A program made the translations under genes and the position numbers. Shown here piece after piece: positions 17,571 to 26,094 of a stretch of DNA of 64,000 bases (position 1 is its first letter; each line of letters opens with the position of its first letter). The stretch comes from JACVRW01 sp963734025 (GTDB lineage: Bacteria > Actinomycetota > Thermoleophilia > Solirubrobacterales > Thermoleophilaceae). The notes beneath the pieces are model-generated. The model saw only the letters and a list, made by a program, of their open reading frames with translations. It had not been told where the DNA came from and searched no databases. Location: the NCBI GenBank assembly GCA_963734025.1, contig CAVTFR010000015.1, positions 1 through 64,000 on the forward strand, given 5' to 3'.

Positions 17571-17968
17571 ACGAGAACGTGGAGATTGTGCGCAGCATCT
17601 ACGACGCGTGGGCTCGGAACGAACTCCCAGGACCGGCACACCTGTTGGATGCACAGATCGTGTACGTCAATCCGCCGGATGCCATCGAACCGGGCACCCG
17701 ACGCGGCCTGGCCGCTTTCAGCCGAGCAGTCGAGCAGGTCTTCCGTGAAGGGGGCTGGGACAGCTGGCGGATAGAACCCGAGAGCTTCACGCCGTCCGGC
17801 GACCGGGTGGCCGTGGAGCTGCGCTACCAGGCACGCGGACGAGGAAGTGGAGTCGAGGTGCAGGGGCGGATGTCGGCGCTGTGGACTATCCGGGACGGGA
17901 AGGTCGTCCGCTTCGAGTGGTTCCTCGCCCCGGCCGGCGCGTACGAAGCCGCAGGGCTGGGGGAGTAG
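17564..17968 (+). CDS. SnoaL-like (NTF2-fold) protein 4
   Basis: A 134-aa SnoaL-like protein: MSHENVEIVRSIYDAWARNE, RRGLAAFSRAVEQVF, SGVEVQGRMSALWTI and the end AGAYEAAGLGE. It is divergent from proteins 1-3, across a 209-bp gap, and starts within one arm of the inverted repeat. Promoter and first codons therefore duplicated together. Confidence 0.8.
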   Translation: MSHENVEIVRSIYDAWARNELPGPAHLLDAQIVYVNPPDAIEPGTRRGLAAFSRAVEQVFREGGWDSWRIEPESFTPSGDRVAVELRYQARGRGSGVEVQGRMSALWTIRDGKVVRFEWFLAPAGAYEAAGLGE

Positions 17969-18101
17969 ATCGAGCGCGTGGGGCGGCACGGCCGAGCGGC
18001 TTCGTCTTGTGCACCGCATCAACTCGGTGAAGCTCGACCGATAGTCGCATCTGCAAGGTGTGGAGCCAACGACGTTGAAGACGTAAGGCACGCCTGAGAG
18101 A

Positions 18102-18527
18102 GTGGGCGCCTTGCCCGTTCGCGCCCTTCACCACATGGACCTGGCCGTGAGCGACGTGGAACGGTCGGTCGCCTTCTACATGGCGGTCCTCGGCCCAGTC
18201 GGCATGCGCCACTACGAAACCTTCAGGACCTACCGGGGCACCGAGGACGTCGTCTATCTCCAGTTCGGCGAGCAGTACATCGGCTTCAGGCCCGCCGACG
18301 GCGGCGAGCACCGCTACTACGAGGTCGGGATCGAGCACTTCGCCTTCTACGTCGACAACCGCGAGGAGGTCGACGCGGCCTACCGGCGCTGCCTGGATAT
18401 CGGCGCGCGGATCGACTTCCCGCCCGAGGAGGACCGCGACCTCCCCGGCTACTACGAGATGTTCGTCTTCGACCCAGACGGGATCAGGGTCGAGGTCGCC
18501 TGTGCCCCGGCCGGCGAGACGCACTAG
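18102..18527 (+). CDS. VOC-superfamily (glyoxalase-like) protein
   Basis: A 141-aa vicinal-oxygen-chelate protein. It begins with the typical ALHHMDLAVSDVERSVAFYM (metal-binding His near residue 11) and ends with FVFDPDGIRVEVA, which supplies the last metal-ligand strand (Glu). IEHFAFYVDNREEVDAAY marks the second beta-alpha-beta-beta-beta unit with another His. The GTG at 18102 is the best available start, with GAGAG close before it. It may be a lyase, dioxygenase or resistance protein; the substrate is unknown. Confidence 0.8.
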   Translation: MGALPVRALHHMDLAVSDVERSVAFYMAVLGPVGMRHYETFRTYRGTEDVVYLQFGEQYIGFRPADGGEHRYYEVGIEHFAFYVDNREEVDAAYRRCLDIGARIDFPPEEDRDLPGYYEMFVFDPDGIRVEVACAPAGETH

Positions 18528-18698
18528 GCCTCCTTTCGTCCAACTCGATAGCCGGTCCGTCGGCTCGGCGCTCTCGCATCTGCCTCGCTGCGAGAGCGCG
18601 GGTACGCCTTGTCGCGCTCATCGCCGCACTTAGAACGACTATCGGGTAATCGCCAGTGCCTACGGGGCCGCCCATTAGACGCGGCCACTCTCGACGGC

Positions 18699-18878
18699 AT
18701 GAAACAGACACCCCGGCCGCCTGACCGCATTCGAGAGCCGATTCAGCGTCACGTCACGGGCTCGCGCCTTTCCGACGAGGAGCAGCGGAAGCTCGAGAAG
18801 TTCTACGGGCATGCACCGAACCAACGCGTACGGGAGAGCGCGCATGAACGACGCGATGACTGGACTGGACAATGCTGA
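18699..18878 (+). CDS. Possible small basic protein
   Basis: A 59-aa charged reading frame (MKQTPRPPDRIREPIQRHVT, SDEEQRKLEKFYGHAP). It has a plausible helical middle but no ribosome site, no -10 box at leaderless distance, and no family. It may not be a gene. Confidence 0.3.
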   Translation: MKQTPRPPDRIREPIQRHVTGSRLSDEEQRKLEKFYGHAPNQRVRESAHERRDDWTGQC

Positions 18879-19052
18879 GCAGCGCTCGATGAGAATCGCG
18901 GGCGCGGGAGGGACTGCCGCCGGTCCACGCGCGAGGACCCCCGGTTTCGTGCATCCAACAGGCGCCGCGCGAACTCGACGCTCTCCTTGGACACCCCCGG
19001 GGGGCGGCATCTCGCGACATCCCGCACCCGGCCAGCCATACTGGAGACACCA

Positions 19053-19274
19053 ATGGTCGCCGCGATTCATCCCCTCACACCCGGGAGCCCCGCCTACGCG
19101 CTCCTCAAGGTCAGCGCGGTGGGTGGGCTCATCGCGCTGCGGATGGTCATGGCGCGGCGCTCCAAGGTGAACACTGAGGCCGATGACAGTCCCGAGCCGG
19201 CGCCAGAGGCGACGGTGACTCCGTCTCATCCGGTGAGCCGCCGGAAGGCGCAGCGGCGCCGAAGGCGGCGGTAG
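19053..19274 (+). CDS. Possible small protein with hydrophobic helix and basic tail
   Basis: A 73-aa frame beginning MVAAIHPLTPGSPAYALLKV with a short hydrophobic stretch (SAVGGLIALRMVMARR) and a C-terminal Lys/Arg cluster. GGAG six bases before ATG is a good ribosome site. It could be a membrane-anchored, nucleic-acid- or lipid-binding peptide. No family recognised. Confidence 0.45.
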   Translation: MVAAIHPLTPGSPAYALLKVSAVGGLIALRMVMARRSKVNTEADDSPEPAPEATVTPSHPVSRRKAQRRRRRR

Positions 19275-19330
19275 CGACGCCGGCTCCGGAGAGAGCCGGG
19301 GGCCGGGCGACGCCCCAGCGCGACGCCGAC

Positions 19331-19717
19331 ATGATCCGTCGTGCGTTCGAAACCTGGAACGAGGAAGGCCCACAGGCCGTGGTCGAGCGGTTCTGGCACG
19401 AGGACGCCGTCTACCGGGAGATGCCGGGCTGGCCGGACGCCGGGATCTTTCGCGGACGCGACGCCGCGCTTGAGCGCATGCAGGCGCTCGTCGACCTCGT
19501 CGGGCCGATCGAGGTGCTGCTCGAGGATCTGATCGAGGCGGATGACGGCAGGATCGTGGCGCTCGTTCGGATGGTCGGCGAGGCGAGCGCGGGGGAGACG
19601 TCCTACACCCAGTCGTTCGCGGTCGTGCACCGTGTTCGCGACGGGCGCGTCGCCGAGGCCGACTACTACCTCGACCCGGCCCAGGCGCTCGACGCCACCG
19701 GCATCACGCGCGGCTGA
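19331..19717 (+). CDS. SnoaL-like (NTF2-fold) protein 5
   Basis: A 128-aa SnoaL-like protein: MIRRAFETWNEEGPQAVVER, FRGRDAALERMQAL, and the end ADYYLDPAQALDATGI. The usual eight or so residues before IRRAFE are missing from the ATG start; the frame stays open upstream to 19185 but offers no start codon I trust. It is the fifth family member within 3.6 kb, separated from the other four. Confidence 0.75.
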   Translation: MIRRAFETWNEEGPQAVVERFWHEDAVYREMPGWPDAGIFRGRDAALERMQALVDLVGPIEVLLEDLIEADDGRIVALVRMVGEASAGETSYTQSFAVVHRVRDGRVAEADYYLDPAQALDATGITRG

Positions 19718-19728
19718 GCTCGCGGCGC

Positions 19729-19734
19729 TAGCGT
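19729..19734 (+). promoter_or_regulatory. -10 box of leaderless phosphoesterase gene
   Basis: TAGCGT ends seven bases before the ATG at 19742, supporting that start over GTG 19733, which lies inside the box. Confidence 0.5.
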
Positions 19735-19741
19735 GCGCCGC

Positions 19742-20407
19742 ATGCTCGCCCTGCTCTACGACGTCCACGGCAACCTGGCGGCGCTCGACGCGGTCCTCGC
19801 GGACTGCCCGGCCGAGCGCTTCCTGCTGGGCGGCGACTATGCCCTCGGCGGGCCCTGGCCGGCGGAGACCATCGACCGGCTCGACGAGCTCGACGCGGAG
19901 TGGATCCGCGGCAACACGGATCGCTGGCTCGTGGACGACTCGGACGCCCCGGATCCCGTGGCCGCCGGCCTTGCGTCGTGCAGGGAGCTGCTGGGCGACG
20001 AGCGCGTCGAGCGGCTCGGGGGGCTGCAGGAGGAGAGGACAAGGAACGGCACGCTCTTCTGCCACGCCTCGCCGGGCTCGGACATGATCGGCTTTCCCGA
20101 CGAAGCGAGCGAGAAGGACGAGGAGCTGACCCGCGGTGTCGAGGCCGAGCGGGTGATCTTCGGCCACACGCACATCCAGTTCGAGCGGACGACGCCGGCG
20201 GGCATCCAGCTCGTCAACCCGGGCAGCGTCGGGCTGCCGTTCGACCACGATCACCGGGCGGCCTACGCGCTGCTGCACGACGACGGGCGCGTCGAGCTGA
20301 GGCGCGTCGAGTACGACTGGCGCCCGGTCGTGCCCCTCGTTCGCGAGCGCATGGGGGAGCCCTTCGCGAGCCGGCTGGAGCAGGCTCGCTTCGACGCCGG
20401 ACACTGA
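19742..20407 (+). CDS. YfcE/MJ0936-type metallophosphoesterase
   Basis: A 221-aa calcineurin-like phosphoesterase: YDVHGNLAALDAV supplies D and H of the first metal motif, LLGGDYALGGPWP the second (GGD), IRGNTDRW the GN(T/H)D motif, FCHASPGS a metal His, and IFGHTHIQF the GHTH motif. Members hydrolyse phosphodiesters; here the substrate is unknown. It is four bases before the PhoU-like gene's first possible start. Confidence 0.88.
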   Translation: MLALLYDVHGNLAALDAVLADCPAERFLLGGDYALGGPWPAETIDRLDELDAEWIRGNTDRWLVDDSDAPDPVAAGLASCRELLGDERVERLGGLQEERTRNGTLFCHASPGSDMIGFPDEASEKDEELTRGVEAERVIFGHTHIQFERTTPAGIQLVNPGSVGLPFDHDHRAAYALLHDDGRVELRRVEYDWRPVVPLVRERMGEPFASRLEQARFDAGH

Positions 20408-20413
20408 TAGCTT
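20408..20413 (+). promoter_or_regulatory. -10 box of leaderless PhoU-like gene
   Basis: TAGCTT ends seven bases before GTG 20421 and overlaps the alternative TTG start at 20412, which it therefore argues against. Confidence 0.5.
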
Positions 20414-20420
20414 GAGCCGG

Positions 20421-21044
20421 GTGCGGCTGCCAGGCGTCCTCCCACAGCGCGACGGCCACTACTTCGACCTCTTTGAGGAAGCGGGCGGGAACATCCTGCG
20501 TGCGGCGCGCCTGCTCGAGGAGATGCTCGAGGACTTTCCCGAGCGCAGCGATCTCGCACGCGAGATCCTCATCTGCGAGCAGGAGGGCGACCGGATCACC
20601 CACGACATCCTGCAGCGGCTCAACCAGGCGTCCGCCACGCCGATCGACCGTGAGGACATCCATGAGCTGTCGTCGAAGCTCGACGACATCGTCGACTACA
20701 CGGAAGAGGTCGCCGACTATCTCGGCCTGTACAAGATCGAGGCGCCGATGGCCCAGGCGCAGGACCTCGCGAAGGTGCTGCACGCCGCCGCGCGCCAGAT
20801 TGCGGAGGCGATTCCCAGGCTGCGCGGCTTCCAGGACATCAGCCACTACACGGTCGAGGTCAACCGGCTCGAGAACGACGGCGACCGGATCGTCCGCGAG
20901 GCGATCGCATCGCTCTTCGACACCGGCATCGATCCGATGGTCGTGATCCGCTGGAAGGACATCTTCGAGCGCCTCGAGGAGGCGATCGACGCGACCGAGA
21001 CGGTCGCGAACATCCTCGAGGGAATCATCATCAAGAACTCCTAG
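20421..21044 (+). CDS. DUF47/PhoU-like phosphate transport regulator
   Basis: A 207-aa all-helical protein of the DUF47 family: HYFDLFEEAGGNILRAARLLEEML, ILICEQEGDRITHDIL, then DREDIHELSSKLDDIVDY, and a second repeat with NRLENDGDRIVREAI and RWKDIFERLEEAIDATE. The E-x-E-x-D metal-binding motifs appear twice, as in PhoU. Such proteins usually accompany a Pit phosphate transporter; none is next to it here. A TTG at 20412 is a less likely start. Confidence 0.88.
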   Translation: MRLPGVLPQRDGHYFDLFEEAGGNILRAARLLEEMLEDFPERSDLAREILICEQEGDRITHDILQRLNQASATPIDREDIHELSSKLDDIVDYTEEVADYLGLYKIEAPMAQAQDLAKVLHAAARQIAEAIPRLRGFQDISHYTVEVNRLENDGDRIVREAIASLFDTGIDPMVVIRWKDIFERLEEAIDATETVANILEGIIIKNS

Positions 21045-21054
21045 GCGCGCGGGC

Positions 21055-22131
21055 TCAGGCGGCGACCGTCTCGGCGAGCCGGTCGAGCTCTTCCTCCGTC
21101 GTCCACGCGCCGACGGAGGCGCGCAGGTAGGAAGTGCCGGGGAGGTCGCGCATCACGAAGCCGGCGGCGAGGATGCGCTCGAGCATCGCCGCCGGGTCCT
21201 CGGCCACGAACGACACGAGCGTCGAGCGGCCGCGCGGGGCGACCTCGACGCCGCGCGCCTCGAGTCGCTTGACGAGCCCGGTCGCGAGCTCCGTCGCGCG
21301 CCGCTGAACGACCTCGATCCCGCAGCGCTCGAGCACGTCGAGCGCTGCGTGCGCCCACTGCAGGTGGTGGTGGGGCGGATAGCCGGTGCCGAGCCGGCGC
21401 GCGTCGGGGTGGAGCGGCGACTCGAGCGGGTCGTGAGGATCGTCGAGCACCTGGTAGCCGGGCCAGGGGGCGCGCAGCCCGGCGATCCTGCCGGCGCGGG
21501 CGTACACGTAGCCGATCCCGTTCGGGCCGCACAGCCACTTCTGGCCCGAGGCCGCGTAGAAGTCACAACCGAGGGCGTTTACGTCGACAGGCACCGCGCC
21601 CAGCCCCTGGGCCCCGTCGAGCAGTACCGGCGTGCCTGTCGCCGCGAGCGCGGCGGCGTCGACCACCTTGCCCGTCATCCACGACACGTGCGAGCAGACG
21701 ACCATCCGGGTGCCGGGCTCGACCGCGCCGGCGAGCTCGTCGAAGGGCGCCAGCCGCACGCTGAGGCCGCGGGCGCGCGCGGCCGCGAGCGGCGCCAGCA
21801 CCCCTGGGTGCTCCTCATCCGAGGTCAGGAGCTCGTCCCCCGGGCGCAGGTCGAGCGCGTGCAGGACCGAGTTGACGCCGTCCGTGGTCGAGCCGTTCAG
21901 CGCGACCTCGCCTGCCTCCGCGCCGATCAGCACGGCGATGCGCGCGCGCAGCTCGTCGGCGCGGCCGAGCATCTCCTCGAAGAACTCCGCGCTGCTGCGG
22001 CCTTCCTCGGTCTGGCGCCGGAGCGACGCCTCCGCCGCCTCGAGCGCCGGTCGCGGGACGGGTCCGTTGGTTCCGGCGTTCAGGTAGGCAAATCGGTCGA
22101 GGACGGGGAACTGGGAGCGGAGGTCGTGCAT
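21055..22131 (-). CDS. Class V aminotransferase-fold PLP enzyme (cysteine desulfurase-like)
   Basis: A 358-aa fold-type I PLP enzyme. The N-terminus FPVLDRFAYLNAGTNGPVPRP carries the family's first substrate-binding segment. The cofactor lysine is in CDFYAASGQKWLCGPNGIG, preceded by VLLDGAQGLG (Asp for the pyridine nitrogen). No active-site cysteine loop like that of IscS/SufS stands out, so it may be a desulfurase, isopenicillin-epimerase-like or kynureninase-like enzyme. Its TAGTAT box overlaps the -10 of the divergent MBL gene. Confidence 0.85.
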   Translation of the reverse strand: MHDLRSQFPVLDRFAYLNAGTNGPVPRPALEAAEASLRRQTEEGRSSAEFFEEMLGRADELRARIAVLIGAEAGEVALNGSTTDGVNSVLHALDLRPGDELLTSDEEHPGVLAPLAAARARGLSVRLAPFDELAGAVEPGTRMVVCSHVSWMTGKVVDAAALAATGTPVLLDGAQGLGAVPVDVNALGCDFYAASGQKWLCGPNGIGYVYARAGRIAGLRAPWPGYQVLDDPHDPLESPLHPDARRLGTGYPPHHHLQWAHAALDVLERCGIEVVQRRATELATGLVKRLEARGVEVAPRGRSTLVSFVAEDPAAMLERILAAGFVMRDLPGTSYLRASVGAWTTEEELDRLAETVAA

Positions 22132-22141
22132 GAGCCGCCGG

Positions 22142-22151
22142 ATACTAGGCT
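22142..22151. promoter_or_regulatory. Overlapping divergent -10 boxes (class V enzyme / MBL hydrolase)
   Basis: TAGTAT (minus, 22147-22142) and TAGGCT (plus, 22146-22151) share the TA at 22146-22147. The distances to the start codons are 10 and 9 bases, and the whole intergenic gap is 29 bp. Confidence 0.6.
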
Positions 22152-22160
22152 GGGCCGATC

Positions 22161-22898
22161 ATGATCATCGAGCGCTCCATGCACCCCGATTGGCTGTCGA
22201 ACACCTATCTCGTCGCTGACCGGGAGGGCGGGACCGGGATCGTGATCGACGCCGGTGGCCCGTCGGGGCCGCTGCTCGAGGCCGCCGAGCGGCTCGGGCT
22301 CGATGTGAACCTGCTTCTGCTCACCCATCATCACCACGACCACGTCGCCGAGGCCGACGCCTGGCGCCGCAGGTACGACGTGGAGACCTACGCCCACCCG
22401 ATCGAGGCCGAGTTGATGGAGGGCGTAGACCGCACGATCGAGCCCGGTGAGGTGATCTCGGAGGGCGGGCTCGAGATCGGCTCGCTGCACACGCCCGGTC
22501 ACACCGCCGGGATGCTCAACTTCGTCGTCAACGACCTCGACGTGTTCACCGGCGACACGCTCTTCCGCGGCTCGGTCGGCGGCGTGCGCGCGCCCGGCTC
22601 GACGAGCTTCGAGGACCTGCGCCGCTCGATCATGGACGTCCTCATGGAGCTGCCCGAGGACACGCGCCTGCACCCGGGGCACACCGTTCCGACGACCGTC
22701 GGCGAGGAATGGGAGCAGAACGCGTTCGTCCGCCTCTGGCGCGGACTGGACGAGGAGGGCTCGGAGCCGTGCACGGTCGAGGGCGATGAGGCCACGCTGG
22801 TGCTGTGGGCGCCCGACTACGACGGCGGCCACAAGGCCTGGGTGCGCTGGCCCGACGGTCGCGACGACATCGTGCCGGGCAGCCGGGTGAGCCGCTGA
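22161..22898 (+). CDS. MBL-fold metallohydrolase (glyoxalase II-like)
   Basis: A 245-aa metallo-beta-lactamase-fold hydrolase. The metal motif THHHHDHV is at residues 54-61, followed by HTPGHTAGML, FTGDTLFRGSVGG and LHPGHTVPTTVGEEW, the order seen in hydroxyacylglutathione-hydrolase-like enzymes. A C-terminal extension of about 35 residues (LVLWAPDYDGGHKAWVRW) is not part of that family core. Substrate unknown. A TAGGCT box nine bases upstream suggests a near-leaderless mRNA. Confidence 0.85.
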   Translation: MIIERSMHPDWLSNTYLVADREGGTGIVIDAGGPSGPLLEAAERLGLDVNLLLLTHHHHDHVAEADAWRRRYDVETYAHPIEAELMEGVDRTIEPGEVISEGGLEIGSLHTPGHTAGMLNFVVNDLDVFTGDTLFRGSVGGVRAPGSTSFEDLRRSIMDVLMELPEDTRLHPGHTVPTTVGEEWEQNAFVRLWRGLDEEGSEPCTVEGDEATLVLWAPDYDGGHKAWVRWPDGRDDIVPGSRVSR

Positions 22899-22902
22899 GC
22901 CC

Positions 22903-23814
22903 GTGACGGACGCCCGCCGGGCGCTGCTCGGCTCCCTGATCGACCACGCCGCGCTGTTCCCGCCGGCCAGCATGACCATGGATCAGGCCGTGGCAGAGGA
23001 CCGCGAGGCACGCGGAGGCGACTACGGCTGGATGCTGGCGCGCTTCGTCTGCCCCGCCTCACGGCTCGCGGAGCTCCGCGACGGGTTCGGCGGGTGGGCC
23101 GGGACGCCGCGACTCAGCGTCGTGCTGGACGGGGTGGGCCAGACGGACGAGGCGAGCTGGAGCGAGGCGCTCGAGGCGGACGCGAACCAGGTCGCAGTCG
23201 CGGCCTCGGAGGGAGCGCCGCTCGCGGCGGTCGAGCTGCGGCTGCCCTCGCCGCGGCCCGGGTCGGCTGCCCTGATCGCCGCCCAAACGGTCCTGCGGCC
23301 GCTGAAGTCGGAGGTGTACCTCGAGCTGCTGCCGGGCGACGGCTGGCGCAACGACGTGCCCGCCGCAATCGGGGCAGCATCGGCGGTCGGTGCGCGCGTC
23401 AAGCTGCGCTGCGGGGGAGAGACGGCCGCGGCCGTCCCGCCGGTAGAGCTCCTGGCGCTCGCGCTCGCCTCCTGCCGCGACACCGGCGTGGTCATGAAGG
23501 CGACGGCCGGGCTCCACCACCCGGTGCGCCACACCGACGCGGAGAGCGGAATCACCATGCACGGGTTCCTCAACCTGCTCGCGGCGGCCGCCTTCGGGGC
23601 AGCTCACAACCTGCGCCCGAGCGGCATCGAGCGGGTGCTCGCCGAGGAGGACGCCGAAGCGTTCGAGTTGTCTGCCGGCGAGCTGCGCGTGGAAGGGCAG
23701 CGCGCGACGGCGGTCGAGATCGATGCGGCCCGGCGGCACCTGTTCGCCTCCTACGGGAGCTGCAGCTGGCGGGAACCGGTCGAGGACCTCAGGGAGCTGG
23801 GGGTGCTCGAGTGA
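22903..23814 (+). CDS. Uncharacterised protein linked to fumarylacetoacetase
   Basis: A 303-aa protein with no domain I can name. It starts GTG four bases after the MBL gene and its stop overlaps the fahA GTG (GTGA). Features are SLIDHAALFPPASM near the N-terminus, a central alpha/beta part (VELRLPSP, VYLELLPGDGW, VGARVKLRCGGE) suggestive of a TIM-barrel-like fold, and KATAGLHHPVRH followed by HGFLNLLAAA. The tight coupling to fahA suggests a role with aromatic catabolism, as accessory or enzyme; that is inference. Confidence 0.75.
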   Translation: MTDARRALLGSLIDHAALFPPASMTMDQAVAEDREARGGDYGWMLARFVCPASRLAELRDGFGGWAGTPRLSVVLDGVGQTDEASWSEALEADANQVAVAASEGAPLAAVELRLPSPRPGSAALIAAQTVLRPLKSEVYLELLPGDGWRNDVPAAIGAASAVGARVKLRCGGETAAAVPPVELLALALASCRDTGVVMKATAGLHHPVRHTDAESGITMHGFLNLLAAAAFGAAHNLRPSGIERVLAEEDAEAFELSAGELRVEGQRATAVEIDAARRHLFASYGSCSWREPVEDLRELGVLE

Positions 23815-24857
23815 CGCTCGCCTACGGCGTGCTCGCCGGCGGCGGCGTGTGCGCGCGGGTGGGCGAGCGAGTGCTCGGCCTGACCGAGCTCGACGACACC
23901 CTCGCCGGGAGCTCCATGAACGCCTTCATGGCACGCGGGCCGGACTTCCGCCGTGAGATTTCCGGGCGCGTTGAGGAGGGGCGCCCTGTCGAGCGGGCGG
24001 AGCTCGCGCTGCCGTTCGAGGTGGCCGACTACGTCGACTTCTTCTCGTCGATCCACCACGCCACCAACCTCGGCCGCATGTTCCGGCCCGAGGGCGACCC
24101 GCTCATGCCGAACTGGCGCCACCTGCCGGTCGGCTACCACGGGCGCTCCGGGACGGTGATCCCCACGGGCAGCGTCGTTCCGCGCCCGAGCGGCCAGCGC
24201 CCCGGCGGGACCTTCGGCCCGAGCGAGCGGCTCGACATCGAGCTCGAGGCCGGCTTCGTGATCGGCGCGCCGAGCCGACGCGGCGAGCCGGTGCCGATCG
24301 AGCGGGCGCTCGACCACGTCTTCGGCATGGTGCTCGTGAACGACTGGTCCGCGCGCGACATCCAGGCCTGGGAGTACCAGCCGCTCGGGCCGTTCCTCGG
24401 CAAGTCGTTCGCCACCTCGGTGAGCGCCTGGGTCGTGCCGCTCGAGGAGCTGCTCGACCGCCGCGTCGAGGCGGAGCCGCAGGAGCCGGAGCCGCTCCCG
24501 TACCTGCGCGAGCAGCCCTGGGCGTTCGACATCCCGCTCGAGGTCGAGCTGAACGGAAGCGTCGTCGCGCGCTCGAACACGCGCCATCTCTACTGGTCGA
24601 TCAGTCAGCAGATCGCCCACCTGACCGTGAACGGCGCGAGCCTCCGCACCGGCGACCTGCTCGCGACGGGGACGATCTCCGGTCCCGAGCGGGAGGAGCG
24701 CGGGAGCCTGATCGAGCTGAGCTGGAACGGCGCGGAGCCGATCGAGCTGGCGGACGGCTCCCGCCGCAGCTTCCTCGAGGACGGCGACGAGGTCGTCCTT
24801 TGCGGCGAGCCGCTCGGCGAGGTGCGCGGCCGAATCGCGCCGGCCCGGGAGGCCTGA
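23811..24857 (+). CDS. fahA: Fumarylacetoacetase
   Basis: A 348-aa fumarylacetoacetate hydrolase, the last step of tyrosine/homogentisate breakdown, giving fumarate and acetoacetate. It has the true FAH motif GYHGRSGTVIPTGS, then RLDIELEAGFVIG, NDWSARDIQAWEYQPLGPF, LGKSFATSVSAWVVP and the late TGTISGPEREERGS. The N-terminal SH3-like domain of the animal enzyme is shorter here. The GTG start overlaps the stop of the previous gene. No homogentisate dioxygenase or isomerase is in the window. Confidence 0.9.
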   Translation: MTLAYGVLAGGGVCARVGERVLGLTELDDTLAGSSMNAFMARGPDFRREISGRVEEGRPVERAELALPFEVADYVDFFSSIHHATNLGRMFRPEGDPLMPNWRHLPVGYHGRSGTVIPTGSVVPRPSGQRPGGTFGPSERLDIELEAGFVIGAPSRRGEPVPIERALDHVFGMVLVNDWSARDIQAWEYQPLGPFLGKSFATSVSAWVVPLEELLDRRVEAEPQEPEPLPYLREQPWAFDIPLEVELNGSVVARSNTRHLYWSISQQIAHLTVNGASLRTGDLLATGTISGPEREERGSLIELSWNGAEPIELADGSRRSFLEDGDEVVLCGEPLGEVRGRIAPAREA

Positions 24858-24858
24858 G

Positions 24859-26094
24859 GTGGACCTGCAGCCGATGGCGGTGGGAGCGCGCCCGCCCGGC
24901 GACTACGCGCCGGTGGCCGGCGCCCGCGCGCTCGAGGCGCTCGCCGCGGCCGCCGAGCCGCTGCGCGGCGCGCGCATCCTGCATGTGAGCGCCGCGGGCA
25001 CGGCCGGCCGGGTGCCTGAGCTGCTCGGCAGCATGCTGCCGCTGGCCGCGGGCACCGGCATCGAGGTCGAATGGCGCGTGCTGTTCGGGACTCCCGAGGA
25101 GCGCGCCGTGGCCGCCGCGCTGCAGTCGGGGCTGCGCGGCGCCGAGAGCGCGATCGAGCGCGACAGCTGGGAGGCCTTCGTCGACGGCTGTGCGCGGGCG
25201 GCGGGTGAGCTCACGCACGCCTACGACGTGGTCGTCCTGCACGACTCGGCGCTTCCGCTTGCGGCCGGCCTCGAGGCGCCGATCGTGTGGCGCTGCCACG
25301 ACGACATGAGCGCCGCGGAGCACGAGGCGGTCGCGCTCGCCGGGCCGCTCCAGGAACGCTGCCGGCTCACCCTCGTGCCGGACGAGAGCTTCGCGCCGGA
25401 GGCGCTCCGCGGCGACCGGCTCGTTGCCGCCCCGCCCGGCATCGACCCGCTCGACCCGCGCAACATCGAGCTGGAGTCGCGCCTGCCGGGCCGGGTCGTG
25501 CGCCCGCTCGGCGTCGACCTCGAGCGGCCCTTCTGCCTGCAGGTGCTCGAGCTCGACCGCTGGGACGACCCCCACGCGGCGATCGAGACATTCCGGATCG
25601 CGCGAGCGGAGGAGCCCGAGCTCCAGCTCGTGCTCGCCGCGCTCCTCGACAGCGCCGACAGCCAGGGCTGGCAGGCGGCGAAGGAGGTGTCCGACTACGC
25701 GGCGGGCGCGGACGGCGTCCTGCTCATGACGAGCTACGAGGGCCTCGGAAGCCTCGAGCTCGGCGCGCTCCAGCTGCTCGCGCGCGTGGTCCTGGAGCGC
25801 TCGCTCGGCGAGGGCTTCGAGCTCGCCCCCTGCGAGGCGCTCTGGAAGCGCACACCGGTGATCGGCGGCACCGGCGGCGGGCTGCCGCTCGTGCTGCGCG
25901 ACGGCGTCGACGGCTTCCTGGCGGACGACGAGCAGGTGTCCGCCGCGCGGCTCCTCGAGCTCGTGCGCGATCCCGGCCTCGCAGCCGAGCTGGGCCGGGC
26001 CGGGCGCGAGCGGGTGCGCGACCGCTACCTCGTCACCGCTGCCCTCGAGCGCGAGTTGCGCGCGCTCGGCGCGGGTAGCGTCGGTGGTGCATGA
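24859..26094 (+). CDS. GT4 glycosyltransferase, TreT-like trehalose synthase family
   Basis: A 411-aa GT-B fold protein. It has the start ALEALAAAAEPLRGARILHV, then APIVWRCHDDMS, APPGIDPLDPRNIEL, and a C-terminal donor site with VLERSLGEGFELAPCEALW and TPVIGGTGGGLPLVLRDG. These resemble trehalose glycosyltransferring synthase (NDP-glucose + glucose to trehalose). The GTG start follows fahA by one base, and its end overlaps the tryptophan dioxygenase ATG (ATGA). It sits oddly inside an aromatic catabolic run. Confidence 0.75.
   Translation: MDLQPMAVGARPPGDYAPVAGARALEALAAAAEPLRGARILHVSAAGTAGRVPELLGSMLPLAAGTGIEVEWRVLFGTPEERAVAAALQSGLRGAESAIERDSWEAFVDGCARAAGELTHAYDVVVLHDSALPLAAGLEAPIVWRCHDDMSAAEHEAVALAGPLQERCRLTLVPDESFAPEALRGDRLVAAPPGIDPLDPRNIELESRLPGRVVRPLGVDLERPFCLQVLELDRWDDPHAAIETFRIARAEEPELQLVLAALLDSADSQGWQAAKEVSDYAAGADGVLLMTSYEGLGSLELGALQLLARVVLERSLGEGFELAPCEALWKRTPVIGGTGGGLPLVLRDGVDGFLADDEQVSAARLLELVRDPGLAAELGRAGRERVRDRYLVTAALERELRALGAGSVGGA

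Noticed and set aside
13752..19730. Genomic island integrated at tRNA-Val
   Set aside because: Small accessory genes follow the tRNA, but I found neither an integrase nor a second copy of the tRNA 3' end, so integration cannot be supported.
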